DNA of 64,000 nt, from positions 1-64,000 of the forward strand of contig NZ_JAGMUO010000027.1 of the NCBI RefSeq assembly GCF_019049325.1, read 5' to 3'. The notes under the pieces are model-generated. The model saw only the letters and a program-made list of their open reading frames with translations. It had not been told where the DNA came from and searched no databases. Each line of letters begins with the position of its first letter. Positions within the stretch are counted from its first letter, which is position 1. Made by a program: the position numbers and the translations under genes. The DNA is from Streptomyces sp. AC512_CC834 (lineage in GTDB: Bacteria > Actinomycetota > Actinomycetes > Streptomycetales > Streptomycetaceae). Below, piece by piece: positions 33,849 through 42,780 of this stretch.

Positions 33849-34607
33849 TCATACGAGGGTCCGGCCGCCGTCGGCGTACAGCACCTGTCCGGTGACGAAC
33901 GCGGCCTCGGCGGAGGCGAGGAAGAGGGTCGGGCCGACCAGGTCGTCCGGGAGTCCGAGGCGACCGGCCGGGACCAGTGCCTCCAGGGAGGCGCGCATGC
34001 CGGGCTTGGCCAGGTGGGCGCGGGTGAGGTCGGTCTCGGTGTAGCCGGGGGCCACCGCGTTGACGGTGACTCCGTGCGGCGCCCACTCGCGCGCCATGAC
34101 CCGCATGAGCTGGTTGACGCCGCCCTTGGTGGCCGCGTACGGGGCGTGGTCCCGGTGGGCGAGCCGGCCCGACACCGAGGAGAGATAGACGAGCCTGCCG
34201 TACCCCTGCTCCACCATGCGGGCGCCGACCGCGCGGCCCAGCCAGAAGCCGCTGCTCAGGTTAATGGCGACGATCCGTTCCCAGACCTCGTCGGGGGTCT
34301 CCAGGACGGGCCTGCGGTCGTTGTGGCCGACCGCGTGAACGAACACGTCGAGGCCTCCCAGGCGTTCGGCGGCCTCGGTGACCGCCGCACGGCAGGCGTC
34401 GGCGGAGGTCAGGTCGGCGGTCAGGCCGTGCACCGTCCCGGTTCCGTCGGCGGGCGCGCGGGACAGCCTGGCCAACTGCCCCGCGTCCCGGTCCAGCACG
34501 ACCACATCGGCTCCGGCGTCGGCGAGCGCCGCTGTCACAGCACCGCCGATCCCTCCCGCACCGGCGACGAGCGCACGGGTGCCGGAGAAGTTCCACATCG
34601 TCTTCAT
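33849..34607 (-). CDS. SDR-family oxidoreductase
   Basis: Classical short-chain dehydrogenase of 252 residues: VAGAGGIGGAV (about 14-24, with Ala in place of the first Thr-Gly Thr), HAVGHND, YLSSVSG, YAATKGG and YADGGRTLV. The ATG at 34607 follows a GAGG motif; the fourth codon is another possible start. It is first in a two-SDR operon, divergent from the FAH operon, with a one-base-variant operator 14 bp upstream of its start. Confidence 0.88.
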   Translation of the reverse strand: MKTMWNFSGTRALVAGAGGIGGAVTAALADAGADVVVLDRDAGQLARLSRAPADGTGTVHGLTADLTSADACRAAVTEAAERLGGLDVFVHAVGHNDRRPVLETPDEVWERIVAINLSSGFWLGRAVGARMVEQGYGRLVYLSSVSGRLAHRDHAPYAATKGGVNQLMRVMAREWAPHGVTVNAVAPGYTETDLTRAHLAKPGMRASLEALVPAGRLGLPDDLVGPTLFLASAEAAFVTGQVLYADGGRTLV

Positions 34608-34620
34608 ACCTCGGGACCGT

Positions 34621-34628
34621 AGTCGACA
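34621..34628. promoter_or_regulatory. Operator variant e', AGTCGACA
   Basis: It matches TGTCGACA at seven of eight positions and lies 14 bp upstream of the SDR start. It begins 81 bp before operator e. Confidence 0.5.
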
Positions 34629-34701
34629 CCGAATCAAGGTGTCCACACTTCGTAGGTGTGCTGACGTCATTGACGTGAATAACGGGATCGTGCAGGCTGA
34701 G

Positions 34702-34709
34702 TGTCGACA
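34702..34709. promoter_or_regulatory. Operator e, TGTCGACA
   Basis: Lies 42 bp upstream of the first FAH gene, followed directly by GTTAAG, a possible -10 element. Right member of the pair in this divergent region. Confidence 0.72.
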
Positions 34710-34750
34710 GTTAAGGGTGCAGCAGTGGCAGCAGTGACACGGAGGCCTTG

Positions 34751-35626
34751 ATGAAACTGGTGACGTTCGACGCGGGACTCGTGGGGCGCCTGGTCGGCGA
34801 CACGGTGGTGGAACTCGACGTTCCGTCCACCCGGGAGTTCTTCGAGCGCGAAGGCCGGGCAGCCGGCGAGACGGGACGGACGTTCCCCCTCGCCGAGGTG
34901 CGGCTGCGGGCACCGATCGTGCCGAAGAAGTTCTTCCACACCGCCGGAAACTTCCGCGAGCACCACGAGGACCTGGAACGCGTCGACTGGTCCCACCCGG
35001 TCAACAAGGGCATCGTGTTCTTCCAGAACGTCGACGCGATCGTCGGCCCCGACGACCCGATCGTGTACCCGGCGAACCTGACCCGGGAACTGGACTACGA
35101 GCTGGAACTCGCCGTGATCATCGGCAAGCCGGGCAAGTTCTTCACCGCCGAGCAGGCCGTCGAGCACATCGCCGGCTACCTCGTCTTCAACGACATCACC
35201 GCGCGCGACATCCAGCGCAGGGAGATGGAGTCCGGCGTCTTCTCCTTCTCCAAGGCCATCGACACCTTCTGCCCGATCGGCCCGTACATCGTCACCGCCG
35301 ACGAGATCGGCGACCCCCACGACCTGGACATGGAACTGCGGGTCAACGGCGACGTCCGGCAGAAGTCGAACACCTCCCGCATGTCGGTGTCGATCCCCCA
35401 GCTGGTCGCCTACCACTCGCCGCAGACCTACAGCGCGGGCGACATCGTCACCACCGGCACCGTCGCCGGTGTCGCCGCGAGCACCGAGGACCCGTTCGCC
35501 AACTACCTCAGGCCCGGCGACGTCGTCGAGGCCGAGATCGAGAAGCTGGGCGTGCTGCGCAACCGGGTCGTCTCCTGGCAGGACGCGCACGGCACGCCCG
35601 AGCCGCCCGCCGAACAGTGGGTGTGA
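34751..35626 (+). CDS. Fumarylacetoacetate hydrolase family protein
   Basis: Metal-dependent C-C hydrolase, hydratase or decarboxylase of 291 residues. The N-terminal lobe spans 1-70. The FAH core has KKFFHTAGNFREHHEDL, VFFQNVDAIVGPDDPIVYP, ELDYELELAVIIGK (metal-binding Glu residues), YLVFNDITARDIQRRE and SFSKAIDTFCPIGP. GGAGG sits five bases before ATG 34751. First gene of a coupled operon: two FAH proteins, an amidohydrolase, a carboxylesterase and a CMD protein. Family members often act on acylpyruvates from ring cleavage. Confidence 0.92.
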   Translation: MKLVTFDAGLVGRLVGDTVVELDVPSTREFFEREGRAAGETGRTFPLAEVRLRAPIVPKKFFHTAGNFREHHEDLERVDWSHPVNKGIVFFQNVDAIVGPDDPIVYPANLTRELDYELELAVIIGKPGKFFTAEQAVEHIAGYLVFNDITARDIQRREMESGVFSFSKAIDTFCPIGPYIVTADEIGDPHDLDMELRVNGDVRQKSNTSRMSVSIPQLVAYHSPQTYSAGDIVTTGTVAGVAASTEDPFANYLRPGDVVEAEIEKLGVLRNRVVSWQDAHGTPEPPAEQWV

Positions 35627-35630
35627 GGCC

Positions 35631-36464
35631 ATGCGCATCGCCAACCTTGCGGGCCGGATCGCCCTGCTGACCGGGGACGGCGCCGTCCCCGTCGCCACCG
35701 GCGGTTTCGACCCCGACCCGGCCGCCCTCTTCGACCAGTGGGACGCCCTGCTGCGCTGGTCCGCCGACGTTGATCCGGCCAGGGCCGTGCCGTACAAGGA
35801 GTCCGACCTGCGCGCGCCCGTGCCCGCGCCGGGCCAGATCTTCGCCGTCGCCCTCAACTACCGCCCGCACACGGCCGAGGCGGGGTACGAGGAACCGGCC
35901 GAACCGCTGGTCTTCACCAAGTTCCCCACCTGCCTCACCGGCGCGTACACCACGATCGACCTGCCGCCCGGCCATGTCGACTGGGAGCTGGAGGCGGTCG
36001 CGGTCATCGGTCGCGACGCCCACCGCGTGCCGCAGGAGAACGGCTGGGACCCGGTGGTCGCGCTGACCGTGGGACAGGACCTGTCCGAGCGGATCACCCA
36101 GCTCGCCGGCCGCCCCGCCCAGTTCTCGCTGGGCAAGTCCTTCCCCGGCTTCGGCCCGGTGGGCCCCGCACTGGTCGGCACCGGCGCCCTCGCCGGCCGC
36201 GACGACCTGGAACTCACCTGCGAACTGAACGGGGACGTCGTCCAGCACGACCGCACCTCGAACATGATCTTCCCGATCCCCCGGTTGGTCGCCCACCTCA
36301 GCGCGATCTGTCCCCTGCGCCCCGGCGACCTGATCTTCACCGGCACCCCCGCGGGCGTCGGCAACCGCCGCACCCCGCAGCGCTTCATAGGTCCCGGTGA
36401 CACCCTGGTCAGCAGGATCGAGGGACTGGGCGAGATGCGGCACACCTTCAGGAGCGCACCATGA
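35631..36464 (+). CDS. Fumarylacetoacetate hydrolase family protein (second)
   Basis: Second FAH-fold enzyme, 277 residues, four bases after the first and diverged from it. Core segments are IFAVALNYRPHTAEAGY, LVFTKFPTCLTG, VDWELEAVAVIGRDAHRV (metal-binding Glu pair), SLGKSFPGFGPVGP and IFTGTPAGVGNRR. Two FAH proteins in tandem may act as successive enzymes or as unequal subunits. It overlaps the amidohydrolase start as ATGA at 36461-36464. Confidence 0.92.
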   Translation: MRIANLAGRIALLTGDGAVPVATGGFDPDPAALFDQWDALLRWSADVDPARAVPYKESDLRAPVPAPGQIFAVALNYRPHTAEAGYEEPAEPLVFTKFPTCLTGAYTTIDLPPGHVDWELEAVAVIGRDAHRVPQENGWDPVVALTVGQDLSERITQLAGRPAQFSLGKSFPGFGPVGPALVGTGALAGRDDLELTCELNGDVVQHDRTSNMIFPIPRLVAHLSAICPLRPGDLIFTGTPAGVGNRRTPQRFIGPGDTLVSRIEGLGEMRHTFRSAP

Positions 36465-37684
36465 GCGACACGACCGTCTTCACCGACGTCCGGGTCTTCG
36501 ACGGCACCGGCCGCGACCCCTTCCCCGCGGAGGTCCTGGTCGAGGGCGATCGCATCACCGCCGTCGCCCCGCAGCTCCCGGCCGCCAGGCGGACGGGAGC
36601 CCGGGTGGTGGACGGGGGCGGCGGCACCCTCATCCCCGGCCTGGTCGACTCCCACACCCACCTGGGCTTCGGCTCCACCACCGAGCACATGTCGCGCCGC
36701 CGCGACGAGCCCGACGAGGAGAAGGCCCTGCTGGTGGCCCACGCGGGCCGGGTCCTGCTGGACCACGGCATCACCAGCGCCTACTCCGGCGGCAACCGCC
36801 TGCCTCGCACCGAACTCGCCGCCCGCAAGGCCTTCGCGGAGGGCTGGATGCCGGGACCGCGCTTCAAGGCTGCCTCCTGGGAGGGCACCGCGGGCATGCG
36901 CGAACCGGGCGTCTACGACTTCCCCGGCATCGACGACCGGGCCTCCGACCCGGACTCGGTGAGCGACTTCGTCGGAGAGATGGCTGACCTGGGTGTCGAC
37001 ATCGTGAAGCTGTCCCTGTCGGGCGAGAGCGCGGTCGTGCAGGGCACCTCGCGGATCGTGCAGTTCACCGACGAGGAGGTCGCCGCCGCCGCGGCCACCG
37101 CCCGGCGGCGCGGGGTGTGGCTGACCGCCCACGCGCACGCCGCCGAGTCCGTCAAGATGGCCGTCCGGCACGGCATCCGCGCCGTCTACCACTGCACCTT
37201 CGCCGACGAGGAGGCCCTCGACCTCCTCGAAGCCGCGAAGGACCGCCTGTTCGTCGCCCCCACCCCCGGCATCATCCACGCCAACCTGCACGAGGCCGAC
37301 AGCGAACCCGAGCCCGGCATGGAGGTCGAGGCCACCCAGAAGGCGGTCAAGCAGGTCGTCCCCGAACTGGTCCGGCGCGGCATCCGCGTCGTCCCCGGCG
37401 GCGACTACGGCTTCGCCTGGAACCCGGTCGGCCGCAACACCCGCGACCTGGAACTGTTCGTCGACTGGTTCGGCTTCACCCCCGCCGAGGCACTGCGCGC
37501 CGCCACACAGTACGGCGGGCAGGTCATGGACATGGGCGACGAACTCGGCCTGGTCCGCGAGGGTTTCCTCGCCGACCTCGTCCTCGTCGACGGCGACCCG
37601 CTGGACGACATCCGCATCCTCCAGGACCGCGACCGGCTGACGACGATCATGAAGGACGGCGTGCTCCACAAGGCGTCGGTGTGA
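36461..37684 (+). CDS. Amidohydrolase family protein
   Basis: Metal-dependent hydrolase of 407 residues, of the imidazolonepropionase/prolidase-like branch. The N-terminal beta-sandwich strand (TVFTDVRVFDGTGRDPFPA) is followed by the metal motif VDSHTHLGFG, IVKLSLSG, LTAHAHAAESVKMAVRHG, a further His in RAVYHCTF, and VVPGGDYGFAWN with the catalytic Asp. The C-terminal strand returns with GFLADLVLVDGDPLDD. It is coupled to both neighbours (ATGA, GTGA). It may open a cyclic amide or lactam-like or lactone ring; the exact bond is unknown. Confidence 0.9.
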   Translation: MSDTTVFTDVRVFDGTGRDPFPAEVLVEGDRITAVAPQLPAARRTGARVVDGGGGTLIPGLVDSHTHLGFGSTTEHMSRRRDEPDEEKALLVAHAGRVLLDHGITSAYSGGNRLPRTELAARKAFAEGWMPGPRFKAASWEGTAGMREPGVYDFPGIDDRASDPDSVSDFVGEMADLGVDIVKLSLSGESAVVQGTSRIVQFTDEEVAAAAATARRRGVWLTAHAHAAESVKMAVRHGIRAVYHCTFADEEALDLLEAAKDRLFVAPTPGIIHANLHEADSEPEPGMEVEATQKAVKQVVPELVRRGIRVVPGGDYGFAWNPVGRNTRDLELFVDWFGFTPAEALRAATQYGGQVMDMGDELGLVREGFLADLVLVDGDPLDDIRILQDRDRLTTIMKDGVLHKASV

Positions 37685-39057
37685 GCGCCGCGACCGGGGG
37701 CGGGCCCGACCCGCGCGCCCGCCCAGCCGCCGGCCGGCTGCGGGGGGAGTGGGACGGCCCGGTCGCCGTCTTCCGCGGCGTTCCCTTCGCCGCGCCCCCG
37801 GTCGGCGACCTGCGCTGGCGACCGCCCCGGCCCGCCGCGCCCTGGGACGGTGAACGCCGCGCCGACACCTTCGGGCCGGCGCCCCTCCAGCCCCAGCCCC
37901 CCGCCGACTCGGTCATGTACCACACCAACTTCGCCGACCGGCGTGCCCTGGTGATGAGCGAGGACTGCCTCTACCTCAACGTGTGGACACTCGACCCCGC
38001 GCCGGGCACCGGACTGCCGGTCATGGTCTGGATCCACGGCGGCGGCAACCGCTACGGGCACGGCTCGCAGGACATCCACGACGGCCGGTCCATGGCCGGC
38101 CGGGGCGTGGTCGTCGTCACCCTCAACCACCGCCTCGGCGCGCTCGGCTTCCTCGCCCACCCCGAGCTGGCCGCCGAGGACGACCGCGGCGCGTCCGGCA
38201 ACTACGGCCTGCTCGACATCGTCGCCGCCCTGACCTGGGTGAAGGAGAACATAGCGGCCTTCGGTGGCGACCCCGACCGGATCACCCTGGCCGGCAACTC
38301 CGCCGGGGCCGCGCACATCTGCCACCTCATGGCGGCGCGGGCGGCCCGCCCGCTCTTTCGCGCCGCCCTCGGGCAGAGCGCCTCCGGCGTGGGCCGGGCC
38401 GAGGGACCGCTCCCGACACAGGCCGACGCCCAGAAGGGGGGACTGGCCTACGCGGACGGGTTCGGCGGCCGGGACATCGGCGCGCTGCGGCGCGTCTCGG
38501 GCGTCGAACTGGTCGTACGCGGCCACTTCGGGCCGGTCGTCGACGGCCGGGTCCTGACCGAGGCGACCGACGACGTCTTCGCGTCCGGCCGCCAGCACGA
38601 CGTCCCGCTGCTGGTCGGCACCAACGAGGACGAGGGCACGGTGTACGCCGCGGCGGGCGAGGACGCCGGGGCCGTCGGCGACGCCCGGTTCGTGGGCCCC
38701 GTATGGCACTGGGCCCGCACTCACCGCGACACCGGCACCTCGCCGGTGTGGATGTACCGCTTCGCCCGCCGTCCCCCGCTGCCACCGGGACTGCCCGACC
38801 TCGGCGTCCACCACACCGCCGAACTCCCCTACGTACTCGACAACCTGGCCCAGCGCCCCACCTGGCGCTGGCAGGGCACCGACCGGCGCCTGGCGGCGCT
38901 ACTGGCCGACACCTGGGCGCGCTTCGTGACGTCGGGCGATCCGAACGGCACAAGACTGCCGTCCTGGCCGCGCTTCACCGGCCCCGACACCACCCCCGCC
39001 CTGGTCTTCGGTGCATCCGTACGCCAGGACGTCCTGCGCCGCCCCGCCCGCCCGTAA
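37681..39057 (+). CDS. Type B carboxylesterase
   Basis: Alpha/beta-hydrolase of 458 residues without a signal peptide. EDCLYLNVWTL, the oxyanion loop MVWIHGGGNRYG, VTLNHRLGALGFLAHPEL and FGGDPDRITLAGNSAGA are present. The nucleophile elbow is G-N-S-A-G (Ser about 207) rather than the usual G-E-S-A-G. His of the triad is probably in GVHHTAELPYV. The protein is shorter than the usual 500 residues; the missing part falls between the elbow and the acid loop. GTG start overlaps the amidohydrolase stop (GTGA). It likely releases an ester-bound substrate or intermediate. Confidence 0.88.
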   Translation: MSAATGGGPDPRARPAAGRLRGEWDGPVAVFRGVPFAAPPVGDLRWRPPRPAAPWDGERRADTFGPAPLQPQPPADSVMYHTNFADRRALVMSEDCLYLNVWTLDPAPGTGLPVMVWIHGGGNRYGHGSQDIHDGRSMAGRGVVVVTLNHRLGALGFLAHPELAAEDDRGASGNYGLLDIVAALTWVKENIAAFGGDPDRITLAGNSAGAAHICHLMAARAARPLFRAALGQSASGVGRAEGPLPTQADAQKGGLAYADGFGGRDIGALRRVSGVELVVRGHFGPVVDGRVLTEATDDVFASGRQHDVPLLVGTNEDEGTVYAAAGEDAGAVGDARFVGPVWHWARTHRDTGTSPVWMYRFARRPPLPPGLPDLGVHHTAELPYVLDNLAQRPTWRWQGTDRRLAALLADTWARFVTSGDPNGTRLPSWPRFTGPDTTPALVFGASVRQDVLRRPARP

Positions 39058-39118
39058 CCCCTGCTCGCAAGCACTGCCCGTAAGCACTGCCCGTAAGTAC
39101 TGAGAGAGGACAAACCCC

Positions 39119-39652
39119 GTGGCACGACTGCCGGGTACCGACGGAGACGGGGACATCGCCGCCCGCATCTGTGAACGGCGCGGGGGCAGCCTGCGCCCCC
39201 TCGACCGGATGCTGCTGCACAGCCCGCAGCTGGCGGACGGCTGGAACAGCCTGCTCGGCGCGATCCGGCAGCGCATCACCCTCCCCGCCGACGTCCGCGA
39301 ACTCGTCATCCTGCGGATCGCCGTCCTCAACCGGGCCGACTACGAGTGGGCCTCCCACGAGGGCGACGCACGCGCCGCGGGACTCGGCGACGCCCAGCTC
39401 GACGCGGTCCGCGACGAGCACGCCGGGGTGCACCCGGCCCTGGACGAGCGCCTGCGCCGGGTCATCGACTACACGGATGCCATGACCCGGCACGTGCACG
39501 TCCCCGCCCCCGTCTTCGACGCGCTGCGCGACCACTTCACCCCGGCCGAACTGGTGGAACTGACCGCCACCGCCGCCGCGTACAGCATGGTGTCCCGATT
39601 CCTGGTCGCCCTGGAGGTGGAGCTGCCGGCGGGCTCGACCACAGGTTCGTAG
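39119..39652 (+). CDS. Carboxymuconolactone decarboxylase family protein
   Basis: Helical protein of 177 residues. The core RELVILRIAVLNRADYEWASHEGDARAAGL (about 60-90) has the family's Glu, Tyr-Glu-Trp and His residues but no CxxC. GAGAGAGGA precedes GTG 39119. It is the last gene of the FAH operon, 61 bp after the carboxylesterase. The island has one CMD-type protein in each of two operons, suggesting that each works with its operon's lactone- or keto-acid-forming enzymes. Confidence 0.87.
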   Translation: MARLPGTDGDGDIAARICERRGGSLRPLDRMLLHSPQLADGWNSLLGAIRQRITLPADVRELVILRIAVLNRADYEWASHEGDARAAGLGDAQLDAVRDEHAGVHPALDERLRRVIDYTDAMTRHVHVPAPVFDALRDHFTPAELVELTATAAAYSMVSRFLVALEVELPAGSTTGS

Positions 39653-39703
39653 CCGGGCAGTCGAACGATCGCTGTCGTGGATCACGCGGGCCCGCCGAGG
39701 CCG

Positions 39704-40861
39704 CTACCCGCAGCGCCCCTTGAAGACGTCCACCTGCCCGCCCGTGCTGTTCGCCACCACGATGTCCCGTACGCGGTCGCCGTTCAGGTCGGCCGCTGCG
39801 GCGTCGTACGCGCCCGGCGCGGTCAGTTCGGCGGTCTGCCGCGGTGTTCCGGTGGCCGAACCGCTGTAGACCGTCACGGAGTTGCCCTTCAGCGAGGACA
39901 CCATGAGGTCCGTGGTGCCGTCGCGGTCCAGGTCCGCCGAGGCGACCGCGACGGGCAGCGCCGGCGTGGTGAGGGAGACGGCGGCCCGGAAGGTCCCGTC
40001 CCCGTTGCCGTACAGGACGTCCAGGGTGTTGGAGTCGTTGCTGACGGAGGCCAGGTCGACCGTGCCGTCCTTGTCGAAGTCGCCCTGGGTCAGGGAGTAG
40101 AGGCGGGCGGTGGCCGGCTGGTCGGCCGGGGCGCCGAGCGCCCCGGTGCCGTCGCCGAGCAGGATACTCACCCCGTCCGAGCCGACGCTCGCGGTGGCCA
40201 CGTCCGCCGCGCCGTCGCCGTCGAAGTCGGCCACGACGATGCCGTGCGGCTGGCCGCCGGTCGGGGTGTCACCCCGGTCCTCGAAGGTGCCGTCGCCCCG
40301 GCCCAGCAGTACCCGCACCGAGTTCGGCCCCTGTTCGGCGACGACGAGATCGGCGTGGCCGTCGCCGTCGAGGTCACCGGTGGCCAGCGCCCGCGGCGCC
40401 GTGCCCACGTCCAGGGCGGTGGCGGCGGCGAACGTTCCGTCGCCGTTGTTGCGCAACACGCTGACCTGGGCGCCACCGAAGTCGGCGGTGGCCAGGTCGG
40501 GGTGGTGGTCGCCGTCGAAGTCGGCGACCACGGTCTCGTAGGGGTGGGTGCCGACGGCGTAGGTCGCGCCCGGGGCGAACGTCCCGCCGCCCCGGCCGAG
40601 CAGCACCGTCACCGAGTCGCCCTCCAGATTCGCGGCCACGAGGTCCTGGCGGCCGTCGCCGTCCAGATCGGCGAAGACCACGTGCCGGGGGTTGGTGGAC
40701 GTCGTGGCCGAGGCGCCGGGCTGCTGCACGTAGGACAACGCGCACGGGCAGCTGGGCCCGTGGGCGGGGCCGCCGGTCCCGGCGGCGGCACCGGCGGAGG
40801 CCAGCATCAGTGCCGATCCGGCGGCGGCCAGAGCAGCGCGGTAGGTGCGGCTGAGCTTCAT
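39704..40861 (-). CDS. Secreted FG-GAP/VCBS repeat protein
   Basis: Exported beta-propeller protein of 385 residues with a signal peptide (ALAAAGSALMLASAGAAAG). Seven calcium-type loops recur at about 45-50 residue spacing: DLDGDGRQD, DFDGDHHPD, DLDGDGHAD, DFDGDGAAD, DFDKDGTVD, DLDRDGTTD and DLNGDRVRD, a complete seven-bladed propeller. The N-terminus of the mature protein has CPCALSYVQQPG and the C-terminus ends KGRCG, so a disulfide could close the ring. It is divergent from an SDR gene across the operator pair f and g. It may bind the extracellular substrate; it has no obvious catalytic domain. Confidence 0.88.
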   Translation of the reverse strand: MKLSRTYRAALAAAGSALMLASAGAAAGTGGPAHGPSCPCALSYVQQPGASATTSTNPRHVVFADLDGDGRQDLVAANLEGDSVTVLLGRGGGTFAPGATYAVGTHPYETVVADFDGDHHPDLATADFGGAQVSVLRNNGDGTFAAATALDVGTAPRALATGDLDGDGHADLVVAEQGPNSVRVLLGRGDGTFEDRGDTPTGGQPHGIVVADFDGDGAADVATASVGSDGVSILLGDGTGALGAPADQPATARLYSLTQGDFDKDGTVDLASVSNDSNTLDVLYGNGDGTFRAAVSLTTPALPVAVASADLDRDGTTDLMVSSLKGNSVTVYSGSATGTPRQTAELTAPGAYDAAAADLNGDRVRDIVVANSTGGQVDVFKGRCG

Positions 40862-40965
40862 ACGGGGGTCCTCTCGGAGGTATGCGCCAGAGGTATGCGT
40901 CAGAGGTGAGCCAGAGGCGTATGTACGGGGAGCCACCGCGAGAGCATGCCGCACTCGGCAGCTTC

Positions 40966-40973
40966 TGTCGACA
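40966..40973. promoter_or_regulatory. Operator f, TGTCGACA
   Basis: Lies 104 bp upstream of the FG-GAP gene start and 51 bp before operator g, in the divergent region 40862-41081. Confidence 0.75.
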
Positions 40974-41001
40974 GTTTCGTCATTCTGTGGCCATGAAGTG
41001 C

Positions 41002-41030
41002 TTGACTGGGCCATACTGTCGACACTAGGA
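41002..41030 (+). promoter_or_regulatory. Promoter with operator g (TGTCGACA at 41017-41024)
   Basis: TTGACT, a 17-bp spacer and CTAGGA form a likely promoter for the SDR gene. The octamer fills the end of the spacer next to the -10 element, the same geometry as at 27365-27393 and 46204-46232. Confidence 0.72.
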
Positions 41031-41081
41031 AAGGGCGTGGGGGAGATTCGCCACCCCGGACCGCCGTACTCAGGAGGACAT

Positions 41082-41894
41082 GTGACGACCGCACCCCACC
41101 CCGAGCCCGCCCGGACCCCCGCCACCGGCCGGCTCTCCGGCAAGGTCGCCCTCGTCACCGGCGCGGGTGCCGGGATCGGCCAGGGCTGCGCCCTGCTCTT
41201 CGCGGAGCAGGGCGCGACCGTCGTCGGCTGCGACATCGACCCGGCGGCGGCCGAACGTACCCGCAAGCTCGCCGCCGACCGCGGACTCGCCGTGGACGTG
41301 ATCGGCCCGCTCGACATGACCGACCCCGGCGACGCCCGGCACTTCGCGGACGAGGTGTACGCCCGGCACGGCCGGATCGACGCGCTGGTCACCGCGGGCG
41401 CCATCGCCCCGCACATGGCCACCGCCGCGGACATGGACTACCACCAGGAGTGGACCCCGACCATGCGCGGCGAGGTCGACGTCGTCTTCCTGCCGGTGCA
41501 GGCCGCCTGGCGCCATCTGCGGGCGTCCGGCGGCGGCTCGATCGTCAACTTCGCCTCCGTCAACGCCTTCCGCGGCAGCGGGAACTTCGGCATGGTCGCC
41601 CATTGCGCGGGCAAGGCCGCCGTGCTCGGTCTGACCCGGCAACTCGCGGTGGAGGGCGGACCGCTCGGCATCCGCGCCAACACCATCTCGCCCGGGATGG
41701 TCCGCACCCCCGCCACCGAGTCGGCCGGCGCCCACGAGGGCGCGACCCAGCGGGCCCTGCTCGACCGCATCCCGCTGGGACGGGTCGGCAGGCCCGAGGA
41801 CATCGCCTGGTGCGCGGTCTACCTGGTGTCGCAGGAGTCCACGTGGGTCACGGGCGGCAACTTCCCCGTGGACGGCGGAGTCCTGGCCAAGTAG
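41082..41894 (+). CDS. SDR-family protein with His in place of the catalytic Tyr
   Basis: Short-chain dehydrogenase fold, 270 residues: VTGAGAGIGQGCA (about 25-37), VIGPLDMTD, FASVNAFRG (Ser159), then HCAGKAA, where His174 takes the place of the Tyr in Y-x-x-x-K (Lys178 kept), and FPVDGGVLAK at the end. AGGAGG precedes GTG 41082 by four bases. Because the Tyr is the usual proton donor, the enzyme may work differently, be weak, or bind NAD(P) without redox activity. It lies directly upstream of, and convergent with, the GntR regulator gene. Confidence 0.87.
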   Translation: MTTAPHPEPARTPATGRLSGKVALVTGAGAGIGQGCALLFAEQGATVVGCDIDPAAAERTRKLAADRGLAVDVIGPLDMTDPGDARHFADEVYARHGRIDALVTAGAIAPHMATAADMDYHQEWTPTMRGEVDVVFLPVQAAWRHLRASGGGSIVNFASVNAFRGSGNFGMVAHCAGKAAVLGLTRQLAVEGGPLGIRANTISPGMVRTPATESAGAHEGATQRALLDRIPLGRVGRPEDIAWCAVYLVSQESTWVTGGNFPVDGGVLAK

Positions 41895-41926
41895 CCCCGG
41901 ACAGGCCGCCCCGGACCAGGTGGCGT

Positions 41927-42667
41927 TCAGGCGCTCGCGCGCCGCTTGCGGGCCGGCTTCCGGTCGGCCCCGGAGTCCTGCGCTATCTGGTCCTCCACCG
42001 CGCGCAGCGCCCGTACGGTCGCGCCGGCGATCAGGGCCGAGGCCAGTTCGCCGTCCCGCTCCTCGCACGCCTGGATCAGCCGCTCCTGGTCGTCGACGCT
42101 GTAGGCGAGACGGCCGGGCCGGGTCAGGCTCAGGTGCCGCAGCATCAATGTCCGCAGCGCGAGGGAGTCCAGGATCTGCTTCAGCGTGGTGTTGCCGACG
42201 ATCTCGGTCATCCGCTCCTGCAGCTGCACATGGCTCCAGAAGTACGCGTCCACGTCCCCGGCGTCGGCCAGTTCCCGCATCTTCTCGACCCGGGTGCGCA
42301 GCTCGGCCAGCTCCTCGTCACCTGCCCGCTCGACCAGCAGTCCGGCGAGCATCGACAGCAGATGCCTGCGTACCTGGTAGGTGTCCCGGATCTCGGCGAG
42401 GGACGGGGCGGCGACCCGGGGCCGGCGCCGGGCCTTCATCTCGACCAGGCCCTCCTGCTCCAGCAGCATCAGGGCCTCACGCACGGGGGTGCGGCTGGTG
42501 TCGAACCGGCGTGACAGCTCGACACTGTTGAGGTCCTGCCCCGGCTCCAGCCGGCCCTCGATGATGCCGGCCCCGACCCATCCGGCGATCTGCGCGACCA
42601 GCGGCTCACGCCGGTCCCTCAGTCGCAGCAGACGTTCCAGCACCAGGTCCATGTCCTGACCGGCCAT
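41927..42667 (-). CDS. GntR-family regulator, FCD (FadR-like) subfamily; probable island regulator
   Basis: DNA-binding regulator of 246 residues: N-terminal winged HTH (about 25-90: LNSVELSRRFDTSRTPVREALMLLEQEGLV) and a C-terminal helical FCD domain (about 95-225: YQVRRHLLSMLAGLLVERA, HVQLQERMTEIVGN, HLSLTRPG). The FCD metal ligands would include His in SHVQLQ and later His residues. AAGGGGA lies eight bases before the ATG. It is the only regulator inside the island. FCD proteins bind short palindromes as dimers, and two TGTCGACA sites lie in its own upstream region, so it is the natural candidate for binding that octamer. This remains inference. Confidence 0.9.
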   Translation of the reverse strand: MAGQDMDLVLERLLRLRDRREPLVAQIAGWVGAGIIEGRLEPGQDLNSVELSRRFDTSRTPVREALMLLEQEGLVEMKARRRPRVAAPSLAEIRDTYQVRRHLLSMLAGLLVERAGDEELAELRTRVEKMRELADAGDVDAYFWSHVQLQERMTEIVGNTTLKQILDSLALRTLMLRHLSLTRPGRLAYSVDDQERLIQACEERDGELASALIAGATVRALRAVEDQIAQDSGADRKPARKRRASA

Positions 42668-42724
42668 GCGCCGTGTCCCCTTGTGTGATCGGTTCTTTCG
42701 CAGATTTCACAGTCGATACAACGG

Positions 42725-42732
42725 TGTCGACA
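42725..42732. promoter_or_regulatory. Operator h, TGTCGACA
   Basis: Lies 58 bp upstream of the GntR start in the divergent region 42668-42872. A degenerate AGTCGATA sits 14 bp before it. Confidence 0.75.
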
Positions 42733-42780
42733 CTACCGCACTCCCGGGCGCCCTCATGGGCCGATCCATCTTCTGTTGTC

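Noticed and set aside
36994..37001. TGTCGACA inside the amidohydrolase gene
   Set aside because: Coding context (Gly-Val-Asp-Ile), no flanking CTA and no paired copy, so judged coincidental.
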